DNA of 40,747 bases from Planctomycetia bacterium (lineage in GTDB: Bacteria > Planctomycetota > UBA1135 > GCA-002686595). Every line of letters starts with the position of its first letter. Within the stretch, counting starts at the first letter, position 1. Positions 1 through 7,701 of this stretch are shown one piece after another. The notes under the pieces are model-generated. The model had not been told where the DNA came from and searched no databases. It saw only the letters and a list, made by a program, of their open reading frames with translations. The position numbers and the translations under genes were made by a program. The DNA lies in the NCBI GenBank assembly GCA_005778045.1, contig SXKQ01000089.1, forward strand, positions 1 through 40,747. Reading direction: 5' to 3'.

Positions 1-178
1 CGCCGATCAGTCCGACGAACTCGCCGCGCCGGATCTCGAGCTCGATGCCCTCGAGCGCCGTCACATCGGTCCACTCGCGGGCGAACAGATTTGCGAAGAA
101 GCCGCGCACGCCCTCGCGGCGCTTCCACGTTCGGAAGCGCTTGCTCGCCCGACGCACCTCGATCAGGACTTCGCTCAC
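1..178 (-). CDS. ABC transporter ATP-binding protein, N-terminal fragment
   Basis: This is the N-terminal 59 residues of an ABC ATPase, truncated by the window edge. From a GTG at 178 it reads VSEVLIEVRRASKRF, then an insert around GFFANLF, then a strand ending GEFVGLIG, the residues just before a Walker A motif. The insert between the first beta-strand and the 'TALEGIELEI' strand is typical of ABC-2 exporters of the viologen/polysaccharide/drug type rather than importers, so it probably powers efflux or lipid/polysaccharide export. The nucleotide-binding motifs themselves lie outside the window. The gene would continue leftwards, probably with a permease partner. No promoter is evident in the 47 bp between it and the next gene. 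Confidence 0.75.
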   Translation of the reverse strand, partial: MSEVLIEVRRASKRFRTWKRREGVRGFFANLFAREWTDVTALEGIELEIRRGEFVGLIG

Positions 179-225
179 TCCGCGATTGTGCCGTCCTCGC
201 GCGGCACGATCCACGAGCCTGCGCG

Positions 226-717
226 CTACTTCTCGTACGTGTACACGCCAGCCTGCCCCGAGGTCTCCTCGATGGACACGCGCAAGCGCGCCAAGTCGAG
301 GTCCTCGAAGCGCGCGGCGATGCGGCGATGCAGCTCGCGGCCGAACCAAGTCGCGAGATTCTCGGAGCTTGTATTGTTGATCGGCAACACGATCACGTCC
401 TCACTCGGGGCCGCGTAGTAGAGGTCGAGGTAACGCACCTCGGTCACGCCGTCCGCGCGCTGCTGGTGGCGCAGCGCGGGGTGCTCGCCCGGAAGGAGCC
501 AGTGCTCGTCGAGCTCGTCGCAGAGCGCGCGTACGACGGGCTTGATCTCCTTGAAGTCGAGCACCAGGCCAAAGCGCGTGAGGCGCGCCTCAACCTCGCA
601 GAGCACGCGATAGTTGTGCCCGTGCAAACGCTCGGAGCTGCCGTCGGGGAAGATCAAGAAGTGCGCTGCGGAGAACTTGAAGTACTCCTTCGCGATCGAG
701 ATGGACCAGCGTTCCAT
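226..717 (-). CDS. PTPS/QueD-fold pterin enzyme, PTPS-III-like (E-x2-HGH)
   Basis: This 163-residue protein belongs to the 6-pyruvoyl-tetrahydropterin synthase / 6-carboxytetrahydropterin synthase (QueD) T-fold family. Zinc ligands are visible as SAAHF and the HGH of ERLHGHNY. The conserved C-terminal glutamate is in VSIEETSG. QueD normally has C-x3-HGH; here the Cys position is Ser (SSERLHGH), leaving E-x2-HGH. That pattern is described for PTPS-III proteins, which make 6-hydroxymethyl-dihydropterin for folate and can replace FolB. ATG 717 (MERWSIS) is preferred over the in-frame codon at 753 because family similarity begins there. The fold assignment is firm; a folate rather than a queuosine role is inferred from the motif. 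Confidence 0.85.
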   Translation of the reverse strand: MERWSISIAKEYFKFSAAHFLIFPDGSSERLHGHNYRVLCEVEARLTRFGLVLDFKEIKPVVRALCDELDEHWLLPGEHPALRHQQRADGVTEVRYLDLYYAAPSEDVIVLPINNTSSENLATWFGRELHRRIAARFEDLDLARLRVSIEETSGQAGVYTYEK

Positions 718-867
718 GGTTGCGGAGGAGAATAGCGTCCGGCAGCGCCGCACCCGCGTCCGAAGGGCATCCGCTGGCGGTTTCCCGTCCGGGAAGGCCT
801 ACCGGGCCGCGGAAACCACCGGCCAAAGGTCGCTGGGGCGGGCTGGTCGATCTTGCCGATCCCCCAC

Positions 868-1371
868 ATGAAGAACGACGCCCATCGCCCGCCGTCCGCA
901 CTGCCCCAGCTCGCGCTCGCACTGGTCGGCCTCGGCGCGCTCGCCGGCGTAATCGCCCCGCGCATCGCGGCCCGGCGCAGCCACGCGCGCGACCTAGAGC
1001 GCGTGCGCGACATGGAGCGACTGCGCACGGCGCTCGAGCGCTTCCGCTCCGAGCACGGCGACTATCCGGCCTCAGGCACGGAATGGTCGACTTCGCTCGA
1101 TGGCGATTTCCTCGCGCCGCTCGTCGAGGTCGGGCTGCTCGAAAGCATCCCGAGCGACCCGCACAACGACGCGAGATTCCACTACCGCTATGCACGCTAC
1201 GCGCCGGGCAGTCACGGCTGTGTCGGCAGCGGACCCTACTACGTGCTCGCGATCACCGCCTTCGAGGATTCGGGCTTCGCCCTGCGCAACGTCGGGTGGT
1301 TCAAGTGCCTCGAGCGCAGCTGGAACAGCGAGTTCGCCTACGTCGCGGGCGGCGGCGCCTCGCTCGAGTGA
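868..1371 (+). CDS. GspG/pseudopilin-like membrane-anchored protein
   Basis: This 167-residue protein has one N-terminal hydrophobic segment (LALALVGLGALAGVIA) followed by a charged helix (RDLERVRDMERLRTALERF) and a globular end. The helix, the EHGDYP turn and the later segment IPSDPHNDARFHYRY recall GspG-type pseudopilins, in which a 'lP.DPwg..Y.Y' stretch closes the domain. The canonical prepilin peptidase site (G-F-x3-E) is missing, so it may be a membrane-anchored relative rather than a processed pilin. ATG 868 is preferred; a TTG at 853 is an alternative. Exact function is unknown. It lies on the plus strand, 37 bp ahead of the FkbM methyltransferase. Confidence 0.6.
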   Translation: MKNDAHRPPSALPQLALALVGLGALAGVIAPRIAARRSHARDLERVRDMERLRTALERFRSEHGDYPASGTEWSTSLDGDFLAPLVEVGLLESIPSDPHNDARFHYRYARYAPGSHGCVGSGPYYVLAITAFEDSGFALRNVGWFKCLERSWNSEFAYVAGGGASLE

Positions 1372-1408
1372 GCGCATCGGTCCGACCGGGCTGGTATCTT
1401 TCTGACCT

Positions 1409-2239
1409 GTGAGCGCTCCCACCCGCACGGTCCGTCCGCAGCGCCTCGGGATCGACTTCGAGGTCCTCGCCGGCGACTCGATTCTCGGCCCCGCGATCGA
1501 GCGTGGCTCGTGGGCGGATCACGAGACCGACCTGATGCTCGCCCACCTGCGCCCGGGCATGCGCGTGCTCGACCTCGGCGCGAACATCGGCTGGTTCAGC
1601 TCGGCCGCCGTGCTGGCGGGCTGCGAAGTGCACGCCTTCGAGCCCGTGCCCGACATCGCGGAGGTGTGCGAACGCAACGTGGCCCGCGCCGTGGCTGCCG
1701 GCAAGGGCCGCTGCATCGTGCATCGCTTCGCCGCGGGAGCCGCACGCGGCAAGGCTCGCATCGCGCTCGACCCGCGCAACTTCGGCGACAATCGTGTGAT
1801 CGACGGTGAAGCACCCGCGGACATGCGCGCGGCGCGCGGGCGCGAAATCGAGCTCGCGCCCGTCGACGAGCTCGTCCACGACGGGATCGACTTCGCCAAG
1901 ATCGACACGCAGGGCTCGGAATGGCTCGCGCTCCAAGGCATGCGAGCCACGCTCACTCGCAGCCCGCGATTGGCGTTGCTGATGGAGTTCTGGCCCTACG
2001 CCTTGCGCGGCGCAAAGCCGGAGCATTTGCTGCAGTTCCTCGTCGAGCAGGGCTTCACGCTGGGCAAGGCCACCGAGGCGCCGTTCCCCATGAGCGCCGA
2101 GCGCATCCTCTCCCAGATTTCGCGGCGCGACCCGGTGAAGGGCGGCATCGACCTGTGGGGAACGCGTGGCGCGCCCTTCCACGTGCTCGGACTCAAGGCC
2201 CGCTTGCACGGTCTCGTGCGCAGCTTCAAGGAAGATTGA
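1409..2239 (+). CDS. FkbM-family SAM-dependent methyltransferase
   Basis: This 276-residue protein starts at GTG 1409. The SAM-binding motif VLDLGANIGWFS lies near residue 53, the second acidic strand VHAFEPVPD follows, and the FkbM signature KIDTQGSEWLALQGM is near residue 165. FkbM proteins O-methylate sugars or small molecules, often in polysaccharide or glycan contexts. The N-terminal half (GDSILGPAIERGSWADHETDLM) matches the usual cap region and the length is normal. It sits 5 bp upstream of the amidohydrolase and is likely co-transcribed with it. The methyl acceptor cannot be told from sequence. Confidence 0.88.
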   Translation: MSAPTRTVRPQRLGIDFEVLAGDSILGPAIERGSWADHETDLMLAHLRPGMRVLDLGANIGWFSSAAVLAGCEVHAFEPVPDIAEVCERNVARAVAAGKGRCIVHRFAAGAARGKARIALDPRNFGDNRVIDGEAPADMRAARGREIELAPVDELVHDGIDFAKIDTQGSEWLALQGMRATLTRSPRLALLMEFWPYALRGAKPEHLLQFLVEQGFTLGKATEAPFPMSAERILSQISRRDPVKGGIDLWGTRGAPFHVLGLKARLHGLVRSFKED

Positions 2240-2244
2240 CAACC

Positions 2245-3144
2245 ATGATGCTGGTCGATTTCCACCTGCACCTCTTCTCGCGCGCCTACTTCGAGGCGCT
2301 CTCCGCACTCTCGCCCTTGCCGGGCACGGTCGAGGAGCGGCTCGCGCACGCGGCCGCCAAAGCCAAGATCGAGCTGCCGCCTTCGAATCTCGCGGCGCAT
2401 GTCGAGCGCTGGATCGCGGAGTTCGACCGCCATGGCGTCGAGCATGCGGCCGCATTCGCGAGCGCACCGGAGGAAGCGGCGGCGCTGTCCGAGGCGGCCG
2501 TGCTGGCGAAGGGGCGCATCACGCCCTTCGCGCTCATGAATCCCAAGCTCGAGGGCGCGGCGGGTCGCGTGCGCACCCTGCTCGAGACCAAGGGCTTCCG
2601 TGGCGTGCTGCTCTTCCCCGCATTGCATCACTACGAGCTCTCCGCGCCCGAGTGCCGCGAGTTCCTGCAGGTACTCGACGTCCATCGCGCGATCGCGTAC
2701 GTGCACTGCGGAGCGCTCGTGGTGAAGCTGCGCGACCTGCTCGGCATCCCACGCACGATGGACGAGCGCTTCGCCACGCCGCTCCACGTGATTCCCGCCG
2801 CGCGTGCGTTCCCCAACGTGCGCTTCGTGATCCCCCACTTCGGCGCGGGACTGTTCGAGGAGACGCTCCGGGCGGGCGCCGAGTGCCCCAACGTATACGT
2901 CGACACCTCGTCCTCGAACTCGTGGGTCGCCAACCACTCCGCCAAGCCGGCGCTGCGCGACGTGTTCGCGCGCACGCTCGACGTCTTCGGGCCCGAGCGC
3001 GTGCTCTTCGGCACAGACTCGAACACGTTCCCCGCCGGCTGGCGCCACGATCGCCACGCCGAGCAGCGCGCCATCGTGGAGTCACTCTCGCCTGCTGCGC
3101 TCGGACCGATCTTCGGAGAAAACGCGCTACGACTGCTGCGTTGA
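2245..3144 (+). CDS. Amidohydrolase_2-type metal-dependent hydrolase
   Basis: This 299-residue TIM-barrel protein carries the N-terminal D-x-H-x-H metal motif (VDFHLHLF), a histidine on a later strand (VIPHFGAGLF) and the C-terminal aspartate loop (LFGTDSNTFPAGWR). This is the Amidohydrolase_2 pattern, whose members include decarboxylases and lactone hydrolases. No substrate can be assigned. Two adjacent ATG codons at 2245 and 2248 are both possible; 2245 is used. The 5-bp gap after the FkbM gene implies co-transcription. Length is typical and no expected metal ligand appears lost. Confidence 0.85.
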   Translation: MMLVDFHLHLFSRAYFEALSALSPLPGTVEERLAHAAAKAKIELPPSNLAAHVERWIAEFDRHGVEHAAAFASAPEEAAALSEAAVLAKGRITPFALMNPKLEGAAGRVRTLLETKGFRGVLLFPALHHYELSAPECREFLQVLDVHRAIAYVHCGALVVKLRDLLGIPRTMDERFATPLHVIPAARAFPNVRFVIPHFGAGLFEETLRAGAECPNVYVDTSSSNSWVANHSAKPALRDVFARTLDVFGPERVLFGTDSNTFPAGWRHDRHAEQRAIVESLSPAALGPIFGENALRLLR

Positions 3145-3221
3145 GACGCTCGGTCTATGCAATTCGGGCCACCGCAATCCCCCCTGTTCGGCCCCACGTT
3201 GCGGGCGGGGGGCGGGCGCAC

Positions 3222-3665
3222 TTGAACCGTCGCATGCCGCAGTTCGCGCTCGCACCGACGACGTGCGCCAGCTGCGCGTCGATCGTCGGCAGGTACAGGT
3301 GTCCCGTCTCGTTCCAGAGCGAATCCGCCGAGTTCGGGTTGGAAGTTCTGGCCCCGGACGGCCGCTGCGTTCACAAGGGACGCATGCCGCAGAGCATGAC
3401 GTTCGACGCCCACAAGGGATTCTTCCAGCGGGCGAAGTGCGTCAACCGCTCGACGGGCACGCGAGCCAACCCGATCGAGGCGCGACTCGACGCGTCCCTC
3501 GACCCGTGGCACTTCTGCCACATCCTCTTCGGCGGCCTGATCGGCATCCTGATCGTCGACCCGCTCACGAGCGCGATGTGGAAGCTGCCCCACGACTTCG
3601 TGCTGCGCGCCCCGGGGCTCGAGGCCGGTGTTGCTGAGCGCGCGGCTTTGACGCCGCGGTCCTGA
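3222..3665 (+). pseudogene. Decayed PEGA-like surface lipoprotein
   Basis: The reading frame has no internal stop, but it resembles a PEGA-type lipoprotein whose N-terminus has degenerated. The stretch CASIVGRY resembles the 'CATIVsG' that normally follows the lipobox, and the C-terminal block DPWHFCHILFGGLIGILIVD then TSAMWKL resembles the family's 'W.fGN..fGGliG..vDp.TGam..L' ending. No credible signal peptide precedes the cysteine: TTG 3222 or ATG 3234 gives a short, mixed leader. Several family residues are changed (GN to CH, TGAM to TSAM). It occupies most of the 567 bp between the amidohydrolase and the convergent TatD gene. It could still be expressed; decay is inferred. Confidence 0.45.
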
Positions 3666-3710
3666 CCAAGAATTCCCCGGCGCCGGCCCCCCGAACGAAG
3701 GAGCTCAGCC

Positions 3711-4610
3711 TCAGTTGGGAACGGCCGTCTCGTCGACGCGCGGCAACTGGCCGCGCAGGACCGAGTTGTCGCTGAAGAGAGCGCGCTGGTCGATCACAGG
3801 CGTCGAGAGCAGCGCGGGCACGTCGATCTGGCCCGATTGGGCATATGCATCGAGGGCGTTCTGCCACGTGACCTTCTCGACCCAAACCGGATCGATGCCA
3901 CTGCGCAGCATGAGGGCGGCGGTCTTTGGCACAGACAGCGGATCGGAGATGCCCCAGTCGGCGGAGCTGTCGACGATGATCCGCTCCGGCCCGTACTTGC
4001 GCACGATCTCGACCATGCGCTCCGAGCCCATCTTGGTGTGCGGGTAGATCGTGAACGCGGCCCAAGCACCGGCGTCGAGCACGTCCTGCACCGTCTCCTC
4101 GTTGTTGTGGTCGATGACGAGCTTCGCCATCGGCTGGCCGCACTCCTTCGCGACGGACAGCGAGCGCTGGATACCGCGCTTCTTGTCGCGGTGCGGCGAG
4201 TGCACCATCACGACCATGTCGTGCCTCACCGCCAGCGCGAGCTGCTCGACGTACGCGAACTCCTCTGCGGCCGAAATCTCGTCGTAGCCGATCTCGCCCA
4301 CGGCGACGACGCCCTCCTTGAGCACGAAGCGCTCGAGCACGGCGAGCACGTCCTTCGCCAGCGCCTCGTTGTTCGCCTCCTTCGAGTTGAGCCCGATGCA
4401 GCAGTAGTGCGCAATGCCGAACTGGCTGGCACGGAAGCGTTCCCAACCGAGGATCTGCGAGAAATAATCGACGAACGCCCCCAGCGTCGTGCGCGGCTGG
4501 CCGATCCAGAAGGCGGGCTCGATCACCGCGCGGACGCCGGCCTTCGACATAGCCTCGTAGTCGTCCGTCGTGCGGCTGATCATGTGGATGTGCGGATCGA
4601 AGAAGCGCAT
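3711..4610 (-). CDS. TatD-like TIM-barrel hydrolase, EboB-type
   Basis: This 299-residue protein has the TatD-family D-x-H-x-H metal motif (FFDPHIHMIS), a glutamate in VAVGEIGYDE, later histidines (VMVHSPHRD and VIDHNNEE) and an aspartate in IIVDSSADWG. In ebo clusters a TatD-like hydrolase of this kind lies next to eboA. Here it starts 2 bp after the EboA gene, which supports calling it the EboB-type hydrolase. The ebo cluster is linked to moving precursors to the periplasm, for example in cyanobacterial scytonemin synthesis. Its actual substrate is unknown. It is the last gene of a four-gene minus-strand operon. Confidence 0.8.
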   Translation of the reverse strand: MRFFDPHIHMISRTTDDYEAMSKAGVRAVIEPAFWIGQPRTTLGAFVDYFSQILGWERFRASQFGIAHYCCIGLNSKEANNEALAKDVLAVLERFVLKEGVVAVGEIGYDEISAAEEFAYVEQLALAVRHDMVVMVHSPHRDKKRGIQRSLSVAKECGQPMAKLVIDHNNEETVQDVLDAGAWAAFTIYPHTKMGSERMVEIVRKYGPERIIVDSSADWGISDPLSVPKTAALMLRSGIDPVWVEKVTWQNALDAYAQSGQIDVPALLSTPVIDQRALFSDNSVLRGQLPRVDETAVPN

Positions 4611-4612
4611 CG

Positions 4613-5515
4613 CTAGCGGACTCCCTGCAGGTTCGGGTCGAGGGCGGCGAAGGCACGCGAGTCGTGCGTACCGCCGAGCGCCGCGACGATGGTGGCGTAG
4701 ACGAGCGGATCCCTCTCGGAATTCTGGAGCGCGGTGAGCCTTGCTACGGCCCCGGCGCGAGCGAGCCCAAGCACGGCTCCCGCGCGACCGCGCGGAGGCC
4801 CCGAGCGCAGCTCGAGTTCGAGCGAGGCGAGTGCACGCTCGCCGCCGAAGGATCCAAGGCACATCCAGAGTTCAGGATTCACGGGACGCCCCGCACTGCG
4901 GCGCTCCTCCGCGAGGTCGAGCGCCATGCGCGCGACCTCGGCGTCGAGCCGGCGATCGACTCCGCCGACGCGCCACAGGGGCGCCTCGACGAACAGCGCC
5001 TTGATCACGGCTTGCCGCCACGCGATCGCGTCGAAATGAGCCGTCGGGTAAGGCGTGTCGCAGCACGCGGATTCGTAGACGGCCTTCATGCTCGAGCGCG
5101 CGCCCTCCCCGGCGCGCCAGACGAAGCGCTCAGGTTGCGGCAGGTGCGCGAGAGCCTTGTAGACAGCGCACATCTCGCCCATGTCGGCATAGCGAAAGAG
5201 CTCCTCGATGGCTGCCACGGCCGTGGACTGAGCCAGATCGCCGCGCGAGAGGACCATGGCCACGCGCAATGCTTCCAGCGTCGTCCAGCGCTCGGGGCTC
5301 CAGCCTGCGAGCGCCGCCTGCGCCACGCGCAGCTCCTCCGGAGACGGAGCGAGCGGCCCGCGTGGGGCGTAGCGGCTCGCCACCGAGAACAGCGCGCAGA
5401 AGCGCTCGGCCTCGACTCCACGGGCAATCTCGCGGCAGGCAGAGTCGAACCCGCGCGCTCCCTCCGGCGAGAGCCGTCGAGCCAGCATTTCGAGCAGGAT
5501 GGGCAGGCTCTTCAT
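4613..5515 (-). CDS. eboA: EboA-domain protein
   Basis: This 300-residue, largely helical protein carries the EboA signature. Around residues 110-130 is the ALAHLPQPERF block, then the GEGARSSMKAVYES segment, then TPYPTAHFDAIAWRQAVIKA with its Tyr-Pro and Trp-x-Gln residues. It finishes with RSAGRPVNPELW followed by SFGGERALASL. EboA has no established enzymatic activity; it belongs to the conserved ebo metabolite-trafficking cluster. Its ATG at 5515 overlaps the stop of the upstream squalene-cyclase-like gene (ATGA), so the two are translationally coupled. The C-terminal 60 residues look HEAT-like. The call rests on recognised motifs, not a search. Confidence 0.82.
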   Translation of the reverse strand: MKSLPILLEMLARRLSPEGARGFDSACREIARGVEAERFCALFSVASRYAPRGPLAPSPEELRVAQAALAGWSPERWTTLEALRVAMVLSRGDLAQSTAVAAIEELFRYADMGEMCAVYKALAHLPQPERFVWRAGEGARSSMKAVYESACCDTPYPTAHFDAIAWRQAVIKALFVEAPLWRVGGVDRRLDAEVARMALDLAEERRSAGRPVNPELWMCLGSFGGERALASLELELRSGPPRGRAGAVLGLARAGAVARLTALQNSERDPLVYATIVAALGGTHDSRAFAALDPNLQGVR

Positions 5516-6684
5516 CGTGCGCTGGCGTGGGCGTCCGGGAGACCGAGGTCCAGCGCCATCGCTGCGTAGGCCGTGGAAGCGAGGATGTCGTAGCGCGAGT
5601 GCAGGAAGTCGCTCGTGGATCCGTCGTCGTACTGGCACTTCACGAGGTGCGGTCGCAGCTGCGCGTGCCAGGCCTCGCGCTCGGCCATCGGCAGCTCGTT
5701 GATCGCGAGAGCCGTGTAGTAGTGGCCGAAGAAGTAGAAGTAGCCGGCGTTCGCGTAATACGCCTCGTGCGGGACGGGCCGCATGCGCGCCACGTCGAGG
5801 AAGCGGTGGTGCTCGAAGAAGTGGCCGAGACCCTCGCGGATCTTGTCGTCCGTCACGAACTTGATGCCGCAGCGTCGCAGCGCCCAGTTGCAGATCTGGA
5901 TGCGTCCGAGCGAGCCCTTCACGCTGTTGATGCTCTCACCGACCCCGGCGCGCGGGATCGGATTGAGGTCGTACTCGTAGGCGCCATTGGGAAGTGCGCA
6001 GCCAGCAACGTACGCGACGGCGCGCTCGCGCACCTTCGGATCAGAGAACCAGCCGCGCTTGTGCGCATCCGCGAGGGCCGGAAGCACCGTCGCCGTAGAG
6101 AAGCTCGTGGCCCACTTGGGCCGACTCGTGAACGGCGCGTCGTCGTAGTAGCCCCAGCCACCGTCGGGCACCTGACTGCGTTCAAGGATCTCCATGAAAG
6201 CTCGGCCACGAGCGTCGATCTTGCGCTGCCACTCTTCGGAGGCAAAGCGTGGATCGTCGAGCGCGTCGAGCGCGCACACGACGCCGTACAGAGATGGCCA
6301 CATGTAGTCGACGTCCCAGTCGCTGCCGCGGGCCGGGAGCCGCGTCGTGCAGAACCAGTCCATGCCACGCTCGAGCGTGCGCAGCCGCTCGGACGTCTCG
6401 TCGCACTGCATCAGCGACATCAAGGTCAACTCAACCGCGCCGAGTTGCCAGGTGTAGTACGTCTCGGGATTGAAGCCGAGCTCCATCACGCTGTCGGGCG
6501 CGCTGCCGCACCACGAGCCGTCAGGATTCTGCGAGGTCGTGATGAACGCCAGCGAGCGCTCGAGAGAGGCGAGCGCCTGCTCTTGCGTCATCGACTCGGG
6601 CACGTCCTTCGCCGGGCGCAGCTCGCGCTCGGACTTCTGCTGCGGCTCCTGCGCGAGGAACGCGAGCACAAGGAGGGACAGCAC
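5512..6684 (-). CDS. Secreted prenyltransferase/squalene-oxidase repeat protein
   Basis: This 390-residue protein begins at GTG 6684 with a short signal peptide (VLSLLVLAFLAQEP). It then carries alpha/alpha-toroid repeats of the squalene-hopene cyclase / prenyltransferase type, with QW-like loops at NPDGSWCG, VPDGGWGYYDD and YDDGSTSDF. The class II cyclase motif D-x-D-D-T-A is not visible and the protein is far shorter than the roughly 630 residues of hopene cyclase, so it is a single-toroid relative, possibly binding rather than cyclising a lipid or isoprenoid. It lies 3 bp after the coiled-coil lipoprotein and overlaps eboA by 4 bp. Export to the periplasm is inferred from the leader. Confidence 0.8.
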   Translation of the reverse strand: MLSLLVLAFLAQEPQQKSERELRPAKDVPESMTQEQALASLERSLAFITTSQNPDGSWCGSAPDSVMELGFNPETYYTWQLGAVELTLMSLMQCDETSERLRTLERGMDWFCTTRLPARGSDWDVDYMWPSLYGVVCALDALDDPRFASEEWQRKIDARGRAFMEILERSQVPDGGWGYYDDAPFTSRPKWATSFSTATVLPALADAHKRGWFSDPKVRERAVAYVAGCALPNGAYEYDLNPIPRAGVGESINSVKGSLGRIQICNWALRRCGIKFVTDDKIREGLGHFFEHHRFLDVARMRPVPHEAYYANAGYFYFFGHYYTALAINELPMAEREAWHAQLRPHLVKCQYDDGSTSDFLHSRYDILASTAYAAMALDLGLPDAHASAR

Positions 6685-6687
6685 GGC

Positions 6688-7497
6688 TTATTCGCCCTTC
6701 GCTTCGCCGTCGTCCTCGGGGCGCTCGAGCTCGGCGACGGCCCAGCGCTTGCGCGCGAGCTCCATGCGATTGCCAAGCTCCTCGCGCACCACCGCGAACT
6801 CCGCGTTGCGAAGTCCGGCCTCAGCATCGCGCAGCTTCTGCTCGTGCTCGCGCTCACGGCGCGGCAGGTCGACCAGCTTCACGTCGTTGAATTCCGCCTG
6901 TGCGAGGTCGAGCCCGCGCGTGGCGAACTCCACGCGCTTGCGGTGGCGCATCAGGACGAGCTCCTTCGTATCGGTGGCGAACTGATCCTTGGCGTAGGTC
7001 GCTTCCATCTCGCGCAGCTCCTGCTCGGCCTCGATCTTGCCCTGCGCCGAGCGGTCGAGGTCAAGCTGCTTGTCGGCGAGCTCCCGCGGGCTCTTGACGC
7101 GGAAGTGCTCCATCGCGCGGCGCGCCTCGTCGAGCTCGCGGCGAGCGTCCTCCGCCTTGCGCTTGCACTCCTGCAGCTCGCGCTCGGCCTCCTTACCCGC
7201 CAGCTCGAGCTCCATGCGCGCGAGCTCGAGTTCGTGCGCCCGCTTCTCGGCCTTGCGCGCCTTCGCGCGGGACTCGGCCTCGGCAGCCTTGGGGTCGTCC
7301 ACCCTCGCCTCGGCCGGCTTCCCGGCCGGCGTCGCGTCGGCCTTCGGAGCCGCCGCGGGCTGGGTCGGCTGGGCCGGAGTGGCCTCGCTGGACGCGGACA
7401 TCATCTCCGTGTTTTCCTCGGCGACGAGGATGCACGCCGGGAAAAGGACGGGGAGCGCGAGCAGCGCGACGAGGCGAACGAGGTTCGAGGCGGACAT
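6688..7497 (-). CDS. Coiled-coil lipoprotein of unknown function
   Basis: This 269-residue protein starts at ATG 7497 with a lipoprotein signal (VALLALPVLFPAC; lipidated Cys near residue 22). A Pro/Ala/Thr-rich linker to about residue 65 follows, then a long charged coiled coil (KAEKRAHELELARMELEL onward) reaching almost to the C-terminus. The coil resembles periplasmic adaptor or secretion-accessory helices, but no named domain is recognised. It is the first gene of the minus-strand run that continues into the squalene-cyclase-repeat protein, EboA and the TatD hydrolase, so it may be an envelope partner of that group. It is divergent from pruA across about 200 bp that should hold both promoters. 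Confidence 0.75.
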   Translation of the reverse strand: MSASNLVRLVALLALPVLFPACILVAEENTEMMSASSEATPAQPTQPAAAPKADATPAGKPAEARVDDPKAAEAESRAKARKAEKRAHELELARMELELAGKEAERELQECKRKAEDARRELDEARRAMEHFRVKSPRELADKQLDLDRSAQGKIEAEQELREMEATYAKDQFATDTKELVLMRHRKRVEFATRGLDLAQAEFNDVKLVDLPRREREHEQKLRDAEAGLRNAEFAVVREELGNRMELARKRWAVAELERPEDDGEAKGE

Positions 7498-7701
7498 CGA
7501 TTGAGGTCTCCCGGAGCGGGTCGAGCGGCCTGCGTGGCCGCAACGTGGCGAGATCATGACTCGGGCGATGCTCCGCCGAAAGGGGTAGTCATGTGCAGCG
7601 TGCCGAAGGCTTCGCGGCGGCCGAGCGGTTTGCGCCTTCGACAAGCACCGCCGACCTCCGATAGGCTCTGCGCATCCGTCGTCCAAAGCGAGCCTCCGAC
7701 C

